A stretch of 20,286 nt of DNA from an uncultured Alphaproteobacteria bacterium (GTDB lineage: Bacteria; Pseudomonadota; Alphaproteobacteria; UBA9655), in NCBI GenBank assembly GCA_937967795.1, contig CALBSK010000007.1:1-20286 (forward strand). The letters are read 5' to 3'. This document shows, piece after piece, positions 1 to 7,611 of this stretch (its first letter is position 1; the number at the start of each line of letters is the position of its first letter). The notes under the pieces are model-generated. The model worked only from the letters and a program-made list of their open reading frames with translations. It was not told the DNA's origin and did no database searches. The translations under genes and the position numbers were made by a program.

Positions 1-127
1 TAGCTTTCCCTAAGGCATTCAGCTTTTCAGCAGCGGTCAGTTCTGAAGTTGTAAATCTAGCTTTCCCTAAGGCATTCAGCTTTTCAGCAGCGGTCAGTTC
101 TGAAGTTGTAAAGCTAGCTTTCCCTAA
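1..127 (-). repeat. 57-bp in-frame tandem repeat
   Basis: Copies lie at 71-127 and 14-70, and a further partial copy at 1-13 leaves the window. The two full copies differ only around the Ser/Arg codon (AGC versus AGA). Each unit encodes 19 residues beginning LGKA and containing TSELTAAEKLNA. Near-identity at the DNA level means recent duplication or homogenisation. The total copy number cannot be seen. Confidence 0.9.
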
Positions 128-634
128 CCTTTGGAGTCCTGGCTGAGGCGTCTGTAATGGGCGAGGGTGCGCTGGCTCAAGAGGTTTTGGAGTCTGAGCT
201 ACGGTAACTGCGGGGGAGACAGGTTTAGCTACAGACTTAACTACCGGTCGCTTAACAGTAGGCTTTTTCACCATAGCTTGTTTAGGGGCAGGTTTAGCTA
301 CAGGCTTAACTACCGCTCGCTTAACAGTAGGTTTTTTCACCATAGCTGGTTTAGGGGCAGGTTTAGTTGCGCGTTTGGCCGCGGGTCGTTTGCCTGCAGG
401 TTTTTTCACCCTAGCTTGTTTAGGGGCAGGCTTAACTACCGCTCGCTTAACAGTAGGTTTTTTCACCCTAGCTGGTTTAGGGGCAGGCTTAACAATACCT
501 AATTTTGCAATATTTGCTCTTGGTTTTACAGAAACGGACTTAGCAACACTTGGGGCACCTGTTAGCCACATGGTAGACAGTACACTCAATAAAAATCTTA
601 TACTACCCAAACTTTTAAAATATTTTTTACTCAC
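1..634 (-). CDS. Secreted Lys/Pro/Ala repeat protein, partial (C-terminus beyond left edge)
   Basis: An uninterrupted minus-strand frame runs from a GTG at 634 to the window edge (211 codons, no stop). The GTG follows GGTGG by four bases, and no ATG or GTG lies in frame above it. Residues 1-32 form a signal peptide: a basic start (SKKYFKSLGSIR), a hydrophobic stretch (FLLSVLSTMWLTGA) and a likely cleavage after PSVA. Residues 51-138 are four imperfect repeats of 19-23 residues built on KPAPKPARVKKPTVKRAVV, strongly basic. A Pro-rich linker follows. From about residue 170 a 19-residue unit (LGKASFTTSELTAAEKLNA) repeats in tandem and leaves the window. The basic part resembles histone-H1-like low-complexity tails, but the signal peptide argues for export to the periplasm or surface. 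The role is unknown. An adhesin, a wall- or polyanion-binding protein or an effector are all possible. A good promoter lies upstream. Confidence 0.75.
   Translation of the reverse strand, partial: MSKKYFKSLGSIRFLLSVLSTMWLTGAPSVAKSVSVKPRANIAKLGIVKPAPKPARVKKPTVKRAVVKPAPKQARVKKPAGKRPAAKRATKPAPKPAMVKKPTVKRAVVKPVAKPAPKQAMVKKPTVKRPVVKSVAKPVSPAVTVAQTPKPLEPAHPRPLQTPQPGLQRLGKASFTTSELTAAEKLNALGKARFTTSELTAAEKLNALGKA
221..484 (-). repeat. 69-bp in-frame tandem repeats encoding KPAPK/KKPTVKR units
   Basis: Units are at 221-289, 290-358, 359-427 and 428-484. The first three are 69 bp; the last is 57 bp because it lacks a 12-bp stretch encoding KPVA-like residues. The third copy is the most diverged (AGKRPAAKRAT). 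All are in frame with the minus-strand gene, so length change would preserve reading. Confidence 0.85.
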
Positions 635-667
635 AAAACCACCAAAATATAATAAATATATAACTTG

Positions 668-737
668 CTACTTTATAGTATAGTAAATTTAATGAAACAT
701 ATAAATTACTACCTTATAGTATAGTAAATTTAACGAA
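668..737. repeat. Direct repeat of 29 bp, 41 bp apart
   Basis: The copies at 668-696 and 709-737 match at 27 of 29 positions. Each carries the core TTATAGTATAGTAAATTTAA. On the minus strand both include TATACT, a -10-like hexamer, so the repeat duplicates the promoter core in front of the edge repeat protein. Confidence 0.8.
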
Positions 738-745
738 CTTTTCAA
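718..745 (-). promoter_or_regulatory. Sigma70-type promoter for the edge repeat protein
   Basis: On the minus strand TTGAAA (745-740) is separated by 16 bases from TATACT (723-718). Each hexamer matches the consensus at five of six positions. Transcription would start near 711, leaving a leader of about 75 bases that contains the second copy of the 29-bp repeat. Confidence 0.55.
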
Positions 746-785
746 GTGTTTTGTCTGTATTGGCACGGCTTACAAATGATAAAAG

Positions 786-1124
786 TTAATTACTCCGCTT
801 GTTCAGCTTCAAAATTATTATCTCATCAGGTCGACTATATCCCAATTGAAGTCGCACTTGTTGGTCAAGAAGATCCCGATTAATACTTTCAGGACGTAAA
901 TCATGAACTTTTTCTTCCAACTCTTCACGCTCTTGTGTGACTTCTTTTAGTTGAAGTTCAACTTGACGCAAACATTCGTGAATCTGCACCCAAGCAAGAA
1001 TCCCTCTGTCCCCCTGAATGGAGTGGTAAATAAAGTAAGACATAATGGACAAGGCCATAAATGGGGCAAAGGCTTTCTGAGCCAACCTCTGAAGATTACG
1101 TGATTTCAATTGCATGAATAACAT
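786..1124 (-). CDS. ftsB: Septum formation initiator FtsB/DivIC family protein
   Basis: This 112-residue protein has the family layout: a short cytoplasmic start, one membrane segment at about residues 21-38 (FAPFMALSIMSYFIYHSI), then a coiled coil rich in Glu, Leu and Gln (about 50-78) and a C-terminal segment with LRPESINRDLLD and LGYSRPDEIII. The GDRGILAW stretch after the membrane segment and the LGYxRPDE ending are typical of alphaproteobacterial FtsB homologues. FtsB acts in the inner membrane with FtsL and FtsQ to activate septal peptidoglycan synthesis. Translation could also begin at the second Met (1115); neither start has a clear Shine-Dalgarno sequence. It lies 59 bases downstream of upp. 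In many alphaproteobacteria ftsB sits next to central-metabolism genes, so its separation from the division cluster is not strange. Confidence 0.85.
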   Translation of the reverse strand: MLFMQLKSRNLQRLAQKAFAPFMALSIMSYFIYHSIQGDRGILAWVQIHECLRQVELQLKEVTQEREELEEKVHDLRPESINRDLLDQQVRLQLGYSRPDEIIILKLNKRSN

Positions 1125-1183
1125 GTTAGATGACTTTTTAATGGAATTAAATAGAAAATGAGAGTTGTTTTAACAAAAAAGAC

Positions 1184-1837
1184 CTACAACGTCCCAAACA
1201 GTCGATCACCTGCATCCCCAAGCCCAGGAACGATGTAGGCTTTTTCATTTAGGTTATCATCAAGAGCCGCTGTATAAATGGGAATGTGGGGATATTTTTG
1301 GTTAAAAACGCTTACACCTTCAGGAGCTGCGACTAATGCCATGAACTTTATATGTGAAGCATCCGCACCATGAGCAATCAATATATCAACAGCAGCAACC
1401 GCTGAGTTTCCTGTTGCAAGCATAGGATCAACAAGAAAAAAGATACGGCCATTTGCATTTGGAAGTTTCACTAAATATTCCACAGGATTTTTCGTCACGG
1501 GATTACGATACATTCCGATATGGCCTTCATCGGCCTCAGGCATAAGTTCTAAAAGCCCATCAGCCATACCAAGACCTGCTCTTAAAATAGGAATAATGGC
1601 AGGATTCGGCCCTGCAATGACGGGAGCCTCCATAGAAACGAGAGGGGTCGAAATTCTTTCCGTCGTAAGTGGAAAATCACGTGTAATTTCATACCCCATC
1701 AGGAGAGCAATTTCACGAAGAAAGCGGCGAAATTCATGTTTTTGAGTTTTGACTTTCCGCATTTGAGTGAGTTTATGCTGAATCAAGGGATGGTCAATAA
1801 TATGAAGATTAGGAAATTTGAGGCAGGCCATGCTCAC
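1184..1837 (-). CDS. upp: Uracil phosphoribosyltransferase
   Basis: Upp makes UMP from uracil and PRPP in the cytoplasm (pyrimidine salvage). The 217-residue length fits the family. The PRPP-binding motif VDPMLATGNS is at residues 136-145 and the uracil-binding C-terminal signature GDAGDRLFGT at 207-216. ILRAGLGM near residue 84 is also characteristic. The 1837 start is GTG. An ATG two codons later (1831) is equally likely, and the intervening GGTGAG could serve as its Shine-Dalgarno sequence, although the spacing is tight. The gene is 55 bases downstream of rocD on the same strand. Function is confident; only the start is uncertain. Confidence 0.95.
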   Translation of the reverse strand: MSMACLKFPNLHIIDHPLIQHKLTQMRKVKTQKHEFRRFLREIALLMGYEITRDFPLTTERISTPLVSMEAPVIAGPNPAIIPILRAGLGMADGLLELMPEADEGHIGMYRNPVTKNPVEYLVKLPNANGRIFFLVDPMLATGNSAVAAVDILIAHGADASHIKFMALVAAPEGVSVFNQKYPHIPIYTAALDDNLNEKAYIVPGLGDAGDRLFGTL

Positions 1838-1892
1838 CGCTTTACCGTCTATTCAAAACCATACTTACGGGATAGCTTTCTTTGTATCAAGT

Positions 1893-3122
1893 CTAAAATC
1901 CGTTAATCCCTTTTTCTTCTTCAATTTCCTTTACACTAGCTTCAAAAACATCAAGGCCAAAATCGAGCTCTTCTTGTGTAATAACAAGAGGAGGCGCAAA
2001 GCGGACGACGGTTTCATGTGTATCTTTAGAAAGAACCCCCTTTAAGAGCATTTTTTCGCACACTTCTCTCGCGCTGGTAAGGTGTTTGTGAAAATCCACT
2101 CCTGCCCAAAGACCTAAGCCGCGCACTTCCTTAATTAAGGGAGAATTAATTTTGTTAAAACGCATAAGCATATGGGCGCCTAGTTCGGCAGAACGCTGAG
2201 CAAGATGTTCGTCTTCAAGTAAACAAAGGGACTCATAAGCCATGGCACAAGCCAGAGGATTGCCTCCAAATGTTGAGCCATGGCTACCAGGTGTCATAAG
2301 AGAGAGAATGTCACGTCGGCTTAAAAAGAGAGAAACTGGTATCATTCCTCCACCAAGAGCTTTTCCAAGAATCAAACCATCCGGTTGAATATTTTCATGC
2401 TCAAAAGTAAACATTTTACCTGTACGACCTAACCCGCATTGAACTTCATCAAGAATAAGAAGAACATTTTTTTCTGTACAAATGCGTCTGACGTCTTTGA
2501 GCCACCCTTTAGGAGGAACAATAATACCGGCTTCTCCTTGGATAGGTTCAACAAGAAAAGCACAAGTACGGGAAGTGATAGCTTCTTCTAGAGCTTTGGC
2601 ATTTCCAAAAGGGATGGCTTTAAATCCGGGCGTCAAGGGTCCAAAATCTTTTTGATAGAGGGGTTCGGTAGAAAAGCTAATCACTGTTGTTGTTCGACCA
2701 TGAAAATTATTTTGAGCGACGATGATTTCAGCTTGATTTTCAGGAATCCTCTTAACTTCATAACCCCAGCGACGAGCGACTTTAACAGCTGTTTCCACGG
2801 CTTCTACGCCAGTATTCATGGGGATACCCATTTCAAAACCGGACAAAGTGCACGCTTTTTCCAAATAGGGAGCTAATTTATCTGTGTAAAAGGCACGGGA
2901 TATTACAGCAAGTTTTTGGGCTTGTTCTGTCAAAGTTTTTAATAAACGGGGATGACCATGACCAAAACTGACGGAAGAATAGGCCGTCATCATATCAAGA
3001 TACTTTTTACCTTTATTATCCCAAACCCAAACGCCCTCTCCCTTGCATAAGACAATAGGAAGAGGGGTGTAAGTGGGGGGGCATACCAGAGCTTCACGTT
3101 CAATGAAATGAGTTAAGTTCAT
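1893..3122 (-). CDS. rocD: Ornithine--oxo-acid aminotransferase
   Basis: This class III PLP-dependent aminotransferase (409 residues) transfers the delta-amino group of ornithine to 2-oxoglutarate, giving glutamate-5-semialdehyde and glutamate. The PLP-contacting segment DEVQCGLGRTGK is at 225-236 and the Schiff-base lysine is K254 in ILGKALGGGM. NNFHGRT (138-144) and GSTFGGNP are further family signatures. Acetylornithine aminotransferase (ArgD) is the main alternative, but the N-terminal VWVWDNKGKKYLDMMTAYS region and direct coupling to arginase favour ornithine aminotransferase. The ATG is one base after the rocF stop. Its Shine-Dalgarno (ATGAGG) lies inside the last codons of rocF, so translation is probably coupled. 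Confidence 0.92.
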   Translation of the reverse strand: MNLTHFIEREALVCPPTYTPLPIVLCKGEGVWVWDNKGKKYLDMMTAYSSVSFGHGHPRLLKTLTEQAQKLAVISRAFYTDKLAPYLEKACTLSGFEMGIPMNTGVEAVETAVKVARRWGYEVKRIPENQAEIIVAQNNFHGRTTTVISFSTEPLYQKDFGPLTPGFKAIPFGNAKALEEAITSRTCAFLVEPIQGEAGIIVPPKGWLKDVRRICTEKNVLLILDEVQCGLGRTGKMFTFEHENIQPDGLILGKALGGGMIPVSLFLSRRDILSLMTPGSHGSTFGGNPLACAMAYESLCLLEDEHLAQRSAELGAHMLMRFNKINSPLIKEVRGLGLWAGVDFHKHLTSAREVCEKMLLKGVLSKDTHETVVRFAPPLVITQEELDFGLDVFEASVKEIEEEKGINGF

Positions 3123-3123
3123 T

Positions 3124-4020
3124 TTATTTCCTCATTTTAGGCAAAAGATTTAAAAGTAAGTCTCTCACAAGAAAAAGAGTTTTCCCATCTTTATCCCGAT
3201 CTGGATTATATTCTACAATTTCCAAGGCTTTAAAAGCACGATCATTTTGAACTATGGAAAGGGAAGGCAGAACATCTTTAATTTTTAAACCTTGGGGAAC
3301 AGGACTTCCTACTCCGGGTGCTTCTTGAGGATCAAAAGCATCTAAATCGATAGAAAGTCCAAATCCTTTCGTTCTTTTTTTGACAGTATCAAGGGCTTCT
3401 TCAAAAACAGTTTTAAAGCCTCTTTCTTTTACTTCCTCCATAAAATAAATACGTACGCCTAAGCGTTGGAGAAGGGTAGCCTCTCCTTCTTCATAACTGC
3501 GGACCCCAATAAGACAGACATGACGAGGGTTTAAATGAGGCCCCTTCTCTAAAAGATTGACAAGAGAAGGATCACCAAATCCAAGGAGTATGGCCAAAGG
3601 CATCCCATGATAAGCTTGAGAAGGTGTTGTCTGCATCGTATGTGCATCCATGTGGGCATCAATCCAAATAAGGCCAAATTCTTCTTTTGCTTTGAGCTGG
3701 TGAGTTGCACCTGACCACGTTCCTACAGCAACCGTATGATCGCCTCCAATAACCACAGGAAATTGTTTGTTTTGAAGTGTGTTTATAACGGAAAGTCCTG
3801 TTTTCTTACAAAGTTCTTCAATATAAGGGCGCGTTAAAGGACCCGGAGGAAGATTAATTTCTTGAGCCGATTGAGAAGGGAAAAAGGTTTCTTTCCATGT
3901 CCAAGAGAAAGGAAGAGCGGATAAAATTTCTGAGGTTTGAAGACTCTTGGGCCCTTTCTCTGTCTCACGAAGCTGAGCTCCCCAGCCAGATGCAAATCCA
4001 ATAAAGGCTATATGAGGCAT
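3124..4020 (-). CDS. rocF: Arginase
   Basis: A 298-residue ureohydrolase that would split arginine into ornithine and urea at a binuclear manganese site. All metal ligands expected for the family are visible: H95 in GGDHTVAVG, D121/H123/D125 in DAHMDAH, and D225/D227 in SIDLDAFDP. The substrate loop reads TTPSQAYHGMPLA, and the EAPGVGSPVPQG segment follows the last metal motif, as in arginases rather than agmatinases. The loop has SQAYHG where many arginases have SGNxHG, a modest change near the substrate-binding Asn. AAGGA precedes the ATG by about seven bases. It is the first gene of a rocF-rocD unit, so the ornithine formed would pass straight to the aminotransferase. No urease gene is in the window. 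Confidence 0.92.
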   Translation of the reverse strand: MPHIAFIGFASGWGAQLRETEKGPKSLQTSEILSALPFSWTWKETFFPSQSAQEINLPPGPLTRPYIEELCKKTGLSVINTLQNKQFPVVIGGDHTVAVGTWSGATHQLKAKEEFGLIWIDAHMDAHTMQTTPSQAYHGMPLAILLGFGDPSLVNLLEKGPHLNPRHVCLIGVRSYEEGEATLLQRLGVRIYFMEEVKERGFKTVFEEALDTVKKRTKGFGLSIDLDAFDPQEAPGVGSPVPQGLKIKDVLPSLSIVQNDRAFKALEIVEYNPDRDKDGKTLFLVRDLLLNLLPKMRK

Positions 4021-4388
4021 GAGAAATTCCTTAAATGATAGAGTAATGCATTCCCCTAGAATAAAGAATGCTTATACATTAATATTTGCATAGAAAAACC
4101 TAAAAAATTATAAATTGTAGAGGGCCCCCGAAGCTTTGAGAAAAAATATCCAACCGGAAGGGCTGTAAAAAAGTTTAGCCGTTACAACATCACTTATAGA
4201 GAAAACAAAGATCCTGGATGCGCTCATTTCTTCGCATAAAAAAGTTAAAATAAAAATTTTTAAGAATCGAGATGGAAATTTTTCAGCAGTAAGCCAAACT
4301 CATGAGCATGCATAGTTAGTGAGAAAAGGGAGATTTTCACTGGCGTTCCTTCCTTCACCCTTCATGATTTTTTTCTTAAAAATTTCTC
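4021..4388. other. Long intergenic region with no recognisable gene
   Basis: No convincing coding frame, RNA gene or repeat is seen in these 368 bases between rocF and the promoter of the small secreted protein. A frame open from 4319 would extend the 48-residue protein upstream, but it crosses that gene's promoter and lacks a Shine-Dalgarno sequence. The region must hold the rocF promoter (minus strand), but no clear pair of hexamers was found. GCATTC and GAATGC form a loose inverted repeat near 4049-4071. Confidence 0.5.
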
Positions 4389-4417
4389 TTGCCAAAATCT
4401 TTTTTTCCTTTCATATT
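4389..4417 (+). promoter_or_regulatory. Sigma70-type promoter for the 48-residue secreted protein
   Basis: TTGCCA (4389-4394) and CATATT (4412-4417) are separated by 17 bases. The -35 matches consensus at five of six positions and the -10 at four. Transcription would start near 4424, about 40 bases before the ATG at 4463. Confidence 0.5.
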
Positions 4418-4462
4418 CATCCCGCCTCATTGTGGGGTATTTTTAGTTATGGAGAAAAAACG

Positions 4463-4609
4463 ATGAAGTTATTTGCATACACATTAGTTAGCTTATTTGC
4501 TGTATTGAGCTTTGCTAACGCTGATGAAAATAAATCACCAGCTTCTAACGAAGAAGTTATTCTTGAGCAAACTGAAGAAGTACTTCCAGCAGACGAAGCA
4601 AAAAAATAA
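4463..4609 (+). CDS. Small secreted acidic peptide, unknown function
   Basis: This encodes a 48-residue protein from the ATG at 4463, which follows GGAG by nine bases. The first 20 residues are a clean signal peptide (MKLFAYTLVSLFAVLSFANA), with predicted cleavage after ANA. The remaining 28 residues (DENKSPASNEEV onward) are acidic, without Cys, and end in EAKK. No family was recognised. The gene has its own promoter and its own terminator directly downstream, so it appears to be an independent single-gene unit, often a sign of good expression. The mature part is too short for an enzyme; a periplasmic or secreted peptide is the safest description. Confidence 0.65.
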   Translation: MKLFAYTLVSLFAVLSFANADENKSPASNEEVILEQTEEVLPADEAKK

Positions 4610-4640
4610 GCTTATCAACATTTTGGTTGAAAAGTTTAGG

Positions 4641-4670
4641 AAAAGGGAAATGTTTTGCATTTCCCTTTTT
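4641..4670 (+). terminator. Intrinsic terminator
   Basis: A perfect 12-bp stem (4641-4652 with 4658-4669) closes a five-base loop (TTTTG), and the 3' arm ends in a T run. It lies 31 bases after the stop of the 48-residue protein and before ftsK, so it separates the two units. Confidence 0.85.
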
Positions 4671-4706
4671 CTTGACCCCTTTAAAGAACTCGTGTACTTC
4701 CTCTTT

Positions 4707-6917
4707 ATGGTTAGCTTGAGTTCAAAAAATACAATCACCTCTTTTCTCCGGAGTCGGCTTTATGAGCTCTTCGGCCTTAGTTTTTTTATTTTCTCAATTA
4801 CCTTTACAACAGCTCTCTTAACTCATCATCCGACCGATCCCTCATGGAATCTCGCGGCTGATAGCGAAAGTCAGAATCTTTTAGGATCTTTTGGGGCCAT
4901 TACAAGTGATCTCTTCTTACAATTTTTTGGCTCTTTCAGCTATGGGCTCGCTCTCTTTTTTTTGGGGATAGGGTCATTTCTTTTCATGCGTCCGAAAGGA
5001 TCATCTCTTCTTTTTCGTATGCTCCTTTTTTTAAGCGGGTTTCTCTTTCTTCTCACCGGGGCTGCTTTTTGGGAAGGGGGGGGAGCTATAGGCCACATCC
5101 TTCACCAAAGCTTGCGTCGAATCCCTTTGTCTCCCTTAATTCTTTCCTTTTCTTTTTTAACTCTAGGGCTCTTTTTTCTTTTTTTAGCAACGGGATTAAG
5201 GCTTTCTCAACTCAAAGAAATCTTCTTCTTAATGCCAAAAAGTTTTCCAAAATCTAGAAAAACAAAGAAACTCCGACCTTCTCCGCTTCTTGAAGAGGAG
5301 GAAAAAAGAATCAAAGAAATTCCTAAAGACACATCTCTGCGATTAAAGGAGTATGCAAAATCTCAACCTCAAAAACCAACTTTAAACACGGCCCCTTCTC
5401 TTACACCCTTTTATGAAGAGGGGCCTCATCAGCTTCCTCCGCTTGAACTCCTTTACCTTCCCCTAAATTTTACAAAAAAAATCGACTTTGATGAAGAAGC
5501 TCTTCGAGAAAATGCGGAAGCCCTTGAAGCTGTTCTCAATGATTATGGAATTCGGGGAGAAATTGTTGGCATCCGGCCCGGTCCTGTCGTAACTCTTTAT
5601 GAGCTTGAACCCGCTCCTGGTGTTAAATCTTCTCGCGTTATTGCTCTCGCAGATGATATTGCTCGCTCTATGAGTGCCATTTCAGCTCGCGTTGCTGTTA
5701 TCCCAGGTAAGAACGTCATAGGCATTGAACTCCCTAATAAAAATCGAGAAACTGTTCATCTGAGAGACCTTCTCTCTCATCATGATTATGAAAAATCTGG
5801 AGCCCATCTCAGCTTAATCTTAGGAAAGGATATTAGCGGAGTCCCCATTATTGCTGATTTGGCTCGTATGCCTCACCTCCTTGTTGCGGGAACAACAGGA
5901 TCTGGAAAATCGGTTGCCGTGAATGCGATGATCCTCTCCTTAATCTACCGCCTCCCTCCTGAACGGTGTAAGTTTATTATGATTGATCCAAAAATGTTGG
6001 AGCTTTCCATATATGATGGTATTCCCCATCTTCTTTCTCCCGTTGTAACAGACCCAAAAAAGGCGGTCGTTGCCTTACGGTGGGTCGTTCGTGAAATGGA
6101 GAGCCGATATCAAGCTATGTCCAAGCTTTCTGTCAGGAATATTGAAGGATTCAATCAGCGAATTCTTGAAGCGAGATCGCGAGGTGAGGTTATCTCACGT
6201 CGAATTCAAACAGGTTTTGATCCTGAAACAGGGAAACCCATTTTTGAAGATCAAGCTCTTCCGATGGAACCCCTTCCTTTCATTGTGGTGGTGGTTGATG
6301 AAATGGCTGATTTAATGTTGGTAGCTGGCAAAGAAATTGAAAGTGCCGTCCAACGTCTTGCCCAAATGGCACGAGCTGCTGGCATTCATCTTATCATGGC
6401 AACCCAACGTCCTTCCGTTGATGTCATTACCGGCACGATTAAAGCTAATTTTCCAACACGCATCAGTTTTCAGGTGAGCTCAAAAATTGATAGCCGCACA
6501 ATTTTAGGAGAGCAAGGAGCCGAACAACTCCTCGGACAAGGAGATATGCTCTATATGGCAACGGGCGGACGCATTTCCCGCGTTCATGGCCCTTATGTTG
6601 GAGATCAAGATGTGGAAAAAGTTGTTCAGTTTTTGAAATCTCAAAGTAAGCCTTTTTATATTGAAGATATCACCATTGATCTTTCTTCTCCCGAGCTTAA
6701 TTTTGAAGAGGATGGAAATGGAAAAGAAGACGCCCTTTATCAACAGGCATTGGCTCTTATTTATCGAGAAGGAAAAGCTTCTACGAGTTTTATTCAACGG
6801 CACTTAAAAATTGGCTATAATCGGGCTGCACGACTTATTGACCAAATGGAAGAAGAAGGAATTGTTAGCAGCCCTAACCATGTCGGTAAACGAGAGGTTC
6901 TTGTAAGAAACTCCTAG
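4707..6917 (+). CDS. ftsK: DNA translocase FtsK
   Basis: FtsK anchors at the division septum and pumps DNA to resolve and segregate the chromosome terminus. The chosen ATG at 4707 gives 736 residues. An upstream extension of the frame would run through a terminator hairpin and is not believed. Four membrane segments fill roughly residues 15-165. A short charged linker follows, shorter than in E. coli. The alpha/beta motor holds Walker A GTTGSGKS (395-402), DPKMLELSIYDGIPHLL, Walker B VVVVDEMADLM (around D531), and ATQRPSVDVITGTIKANFP. The C-terminal gamma winged helix, which reads KOPS-type sites, spans about 670-736 (ALIYREGKASTSFIQR, MEEEGIVSSPNHVGKREVLV). No good Shine-Dalgarno precedes the ATG; a GTG at 4692 is an alternative. 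lolA follows 11 bases later. Confidence 0.93.
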   Translation: MVSLSSKNTITSFLRSRLYELFGLSFFIFSITFTTALLTHHPTDPSWNLAADSESQNLLGSFGAITSDLFLQFFGSFSYGLALFFLGIGSFLFMRPKGSSLLFRMLLFLSGFLFLLTGAAFWEGGGAIGHILHQSLRRIPLSPLILSFSFLTLGLFFLFLATGLRLSQLKEIFFLMPKSFPKSRKTKKLRPSPLLEEEEKRIKEIPKDTSLRLKEYAKSQPQKPTLNTAPSLTPFYEEGPHQLPPLELLYLPLNFTKKIDFDEEALRENAEALEAVLNDYGIRGEIVGIRPGPVVTLYELEPAPGVKSSRVIALADDIARSMSAISARVAVIPGKNVIGIELPNKNRETVHLRDLLSHHDYEKSGAHLSLILGKDISGVPIIADLARMPHLLVAGTTGSGKSVAVNAMILSLIYRLPPERCKFIMIDPKMLELSIYDGIPHLLSPVVTDPKKAVVALRWVVREMESRYQAMSKLSVRNIEGFNQRILEARSRGEVISRRIQTGFDPETGKPIFEDQALPMEPLPFIVVVVDEMADLMLVAGKEIESAVQRLAQMARAAGIHLIMATQRPSVDVITGTIKANFPTRISFQVSSKIDSRTILGEQGAEQLLGQGDMLYMATGGRISRVHGPYVGDQDVEKVVQFLKSQSKPFYIEDITIDLSSPELNFEEDGNGKEDALYQQALALIYREGKASTSFIQRHLKIGYNRAARLIDQMEEEGIVSSPNHVGKREVLVRNS

Positions 6918-6928
6918 GAGGATTAAGG

Positions 6929-7528
6929 ATGAATGTAAAAAAATGTTTTTATATCTTCATTATTATAGGGTTTTCTTTAAAGGGTGCCCTCGCCCTTAAA
7001 GAGACTCAACTTTATGAAAATTATCTTAATGAGCTTAGAACCCTTTCAGGAGAATTCACCCAGATTAGTAGTAATGGGCAAACAACTACGGGAACGATTC
7101 AAATCGCTCGACCCGGGAAAATGCGTCTTACCTATAATCCTCCCTCAACCCTTCTTATTATCGCCAATGGCAAATGGCTTATCACTAAAGACCAGGGAGA
7201 AGATCAAGTAGATTATATCTCCTTAGATAAAACACCTGCGGCCTTTATCCTGCGGCCTCATATCCGCTTTAGCGGGGATGTTGAGATCACAAACATTATT
7301 CCTAAAGGTGAAACAACTGAAATTTCCCTTATGAGGAAAGAAGAATCCGAAGAAGGATATATCACCCTTGTGTTTAATGATAATCCTATCTCTCTCAAAG
7401 AATGGAGCATTATGGATGCGCAGGGTGTTCAAACTCGAGTTGTCCTTTCTAATGTTAAATCAAATATAGATTTACCTCTGAAACTCTTCGCTATTGAAAG
7501 CCCAAATCTCATTCAACGGATTTTTTAG
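6929..7528 (+). CDS. lolA: Outer-membrane lipoprotein carrier protein LolA
   Basis: LolA is the periplasmic chaperone that carries lipoproteins from the LolCDE exporter to the outer membrane. The 199-residue product begins with a signal peptide of about 22 residues (MNVKKCFYIFIIIGFSLKGA, cleavage near ALA). LNELRTLSGEFTQISSNGQT, GTIQIARPGKMRLTYNPP and ISLKEWSIMDAQGVQTRVVL are typical LolA segments forming the half-open barrel. A strong Shine-Dalgarno (AGGAGG) sits in the 11-base gap after ftsK, so the two genes are probably one operon, an arrangement common in alphaproteobacteria. Its presence shows that the cell has an outer membrane with sorted lipoproteins. Confidence 0.9.
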   Translation: MNVKKCFYIFIIIGFSLKGALALKETQLYENYLNELRTLSGEFTQISSNGQTTTGTIQIARPGKMRLTYNPPSTLLIIANGKWLITKDQGEDQVDYISLDKTPAAFILRPHIRFSGDVEITNIIPKGETTEISLMRKEESEEGYITLVFNDNPISLKEWSIMDAQGVQTRVVLSNVKSNIDLPLKLFAIESPNLIQRIF

Positions 7529-7611
7529 GGTTTTTTCCTTTTTATCATTTTTACCCATAAAAAGCTATAATTTCTGCGAAAAGTCAAAGAAGAAGAAAAT
7601 TTCCGTTTACT

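Noticed and set aside
167..683. Two plus-strand frames with repeated peptides across the left end
   Set aside because: The repeats are antisense images of the minus-strand repeat gene, which has a signal peptide, Shine-Dalgarno sequence and promoter.
4319..4462. A 48-codon N-terminal extension of the small secreted protein
   Set aside because: It crosses the promoter at 4389-4417 and puts the signal peptide in mid-protein. The ATG at 4463 has the Shine-Dalgarno sequence.
4512..4706. A 65-codon N-terminal extension of ftsK
   Set aside because: It overlaps the end of another gene and runs through a 12-bp terminator hairpin. FtsK proteins normally start just before the first membrane segment.
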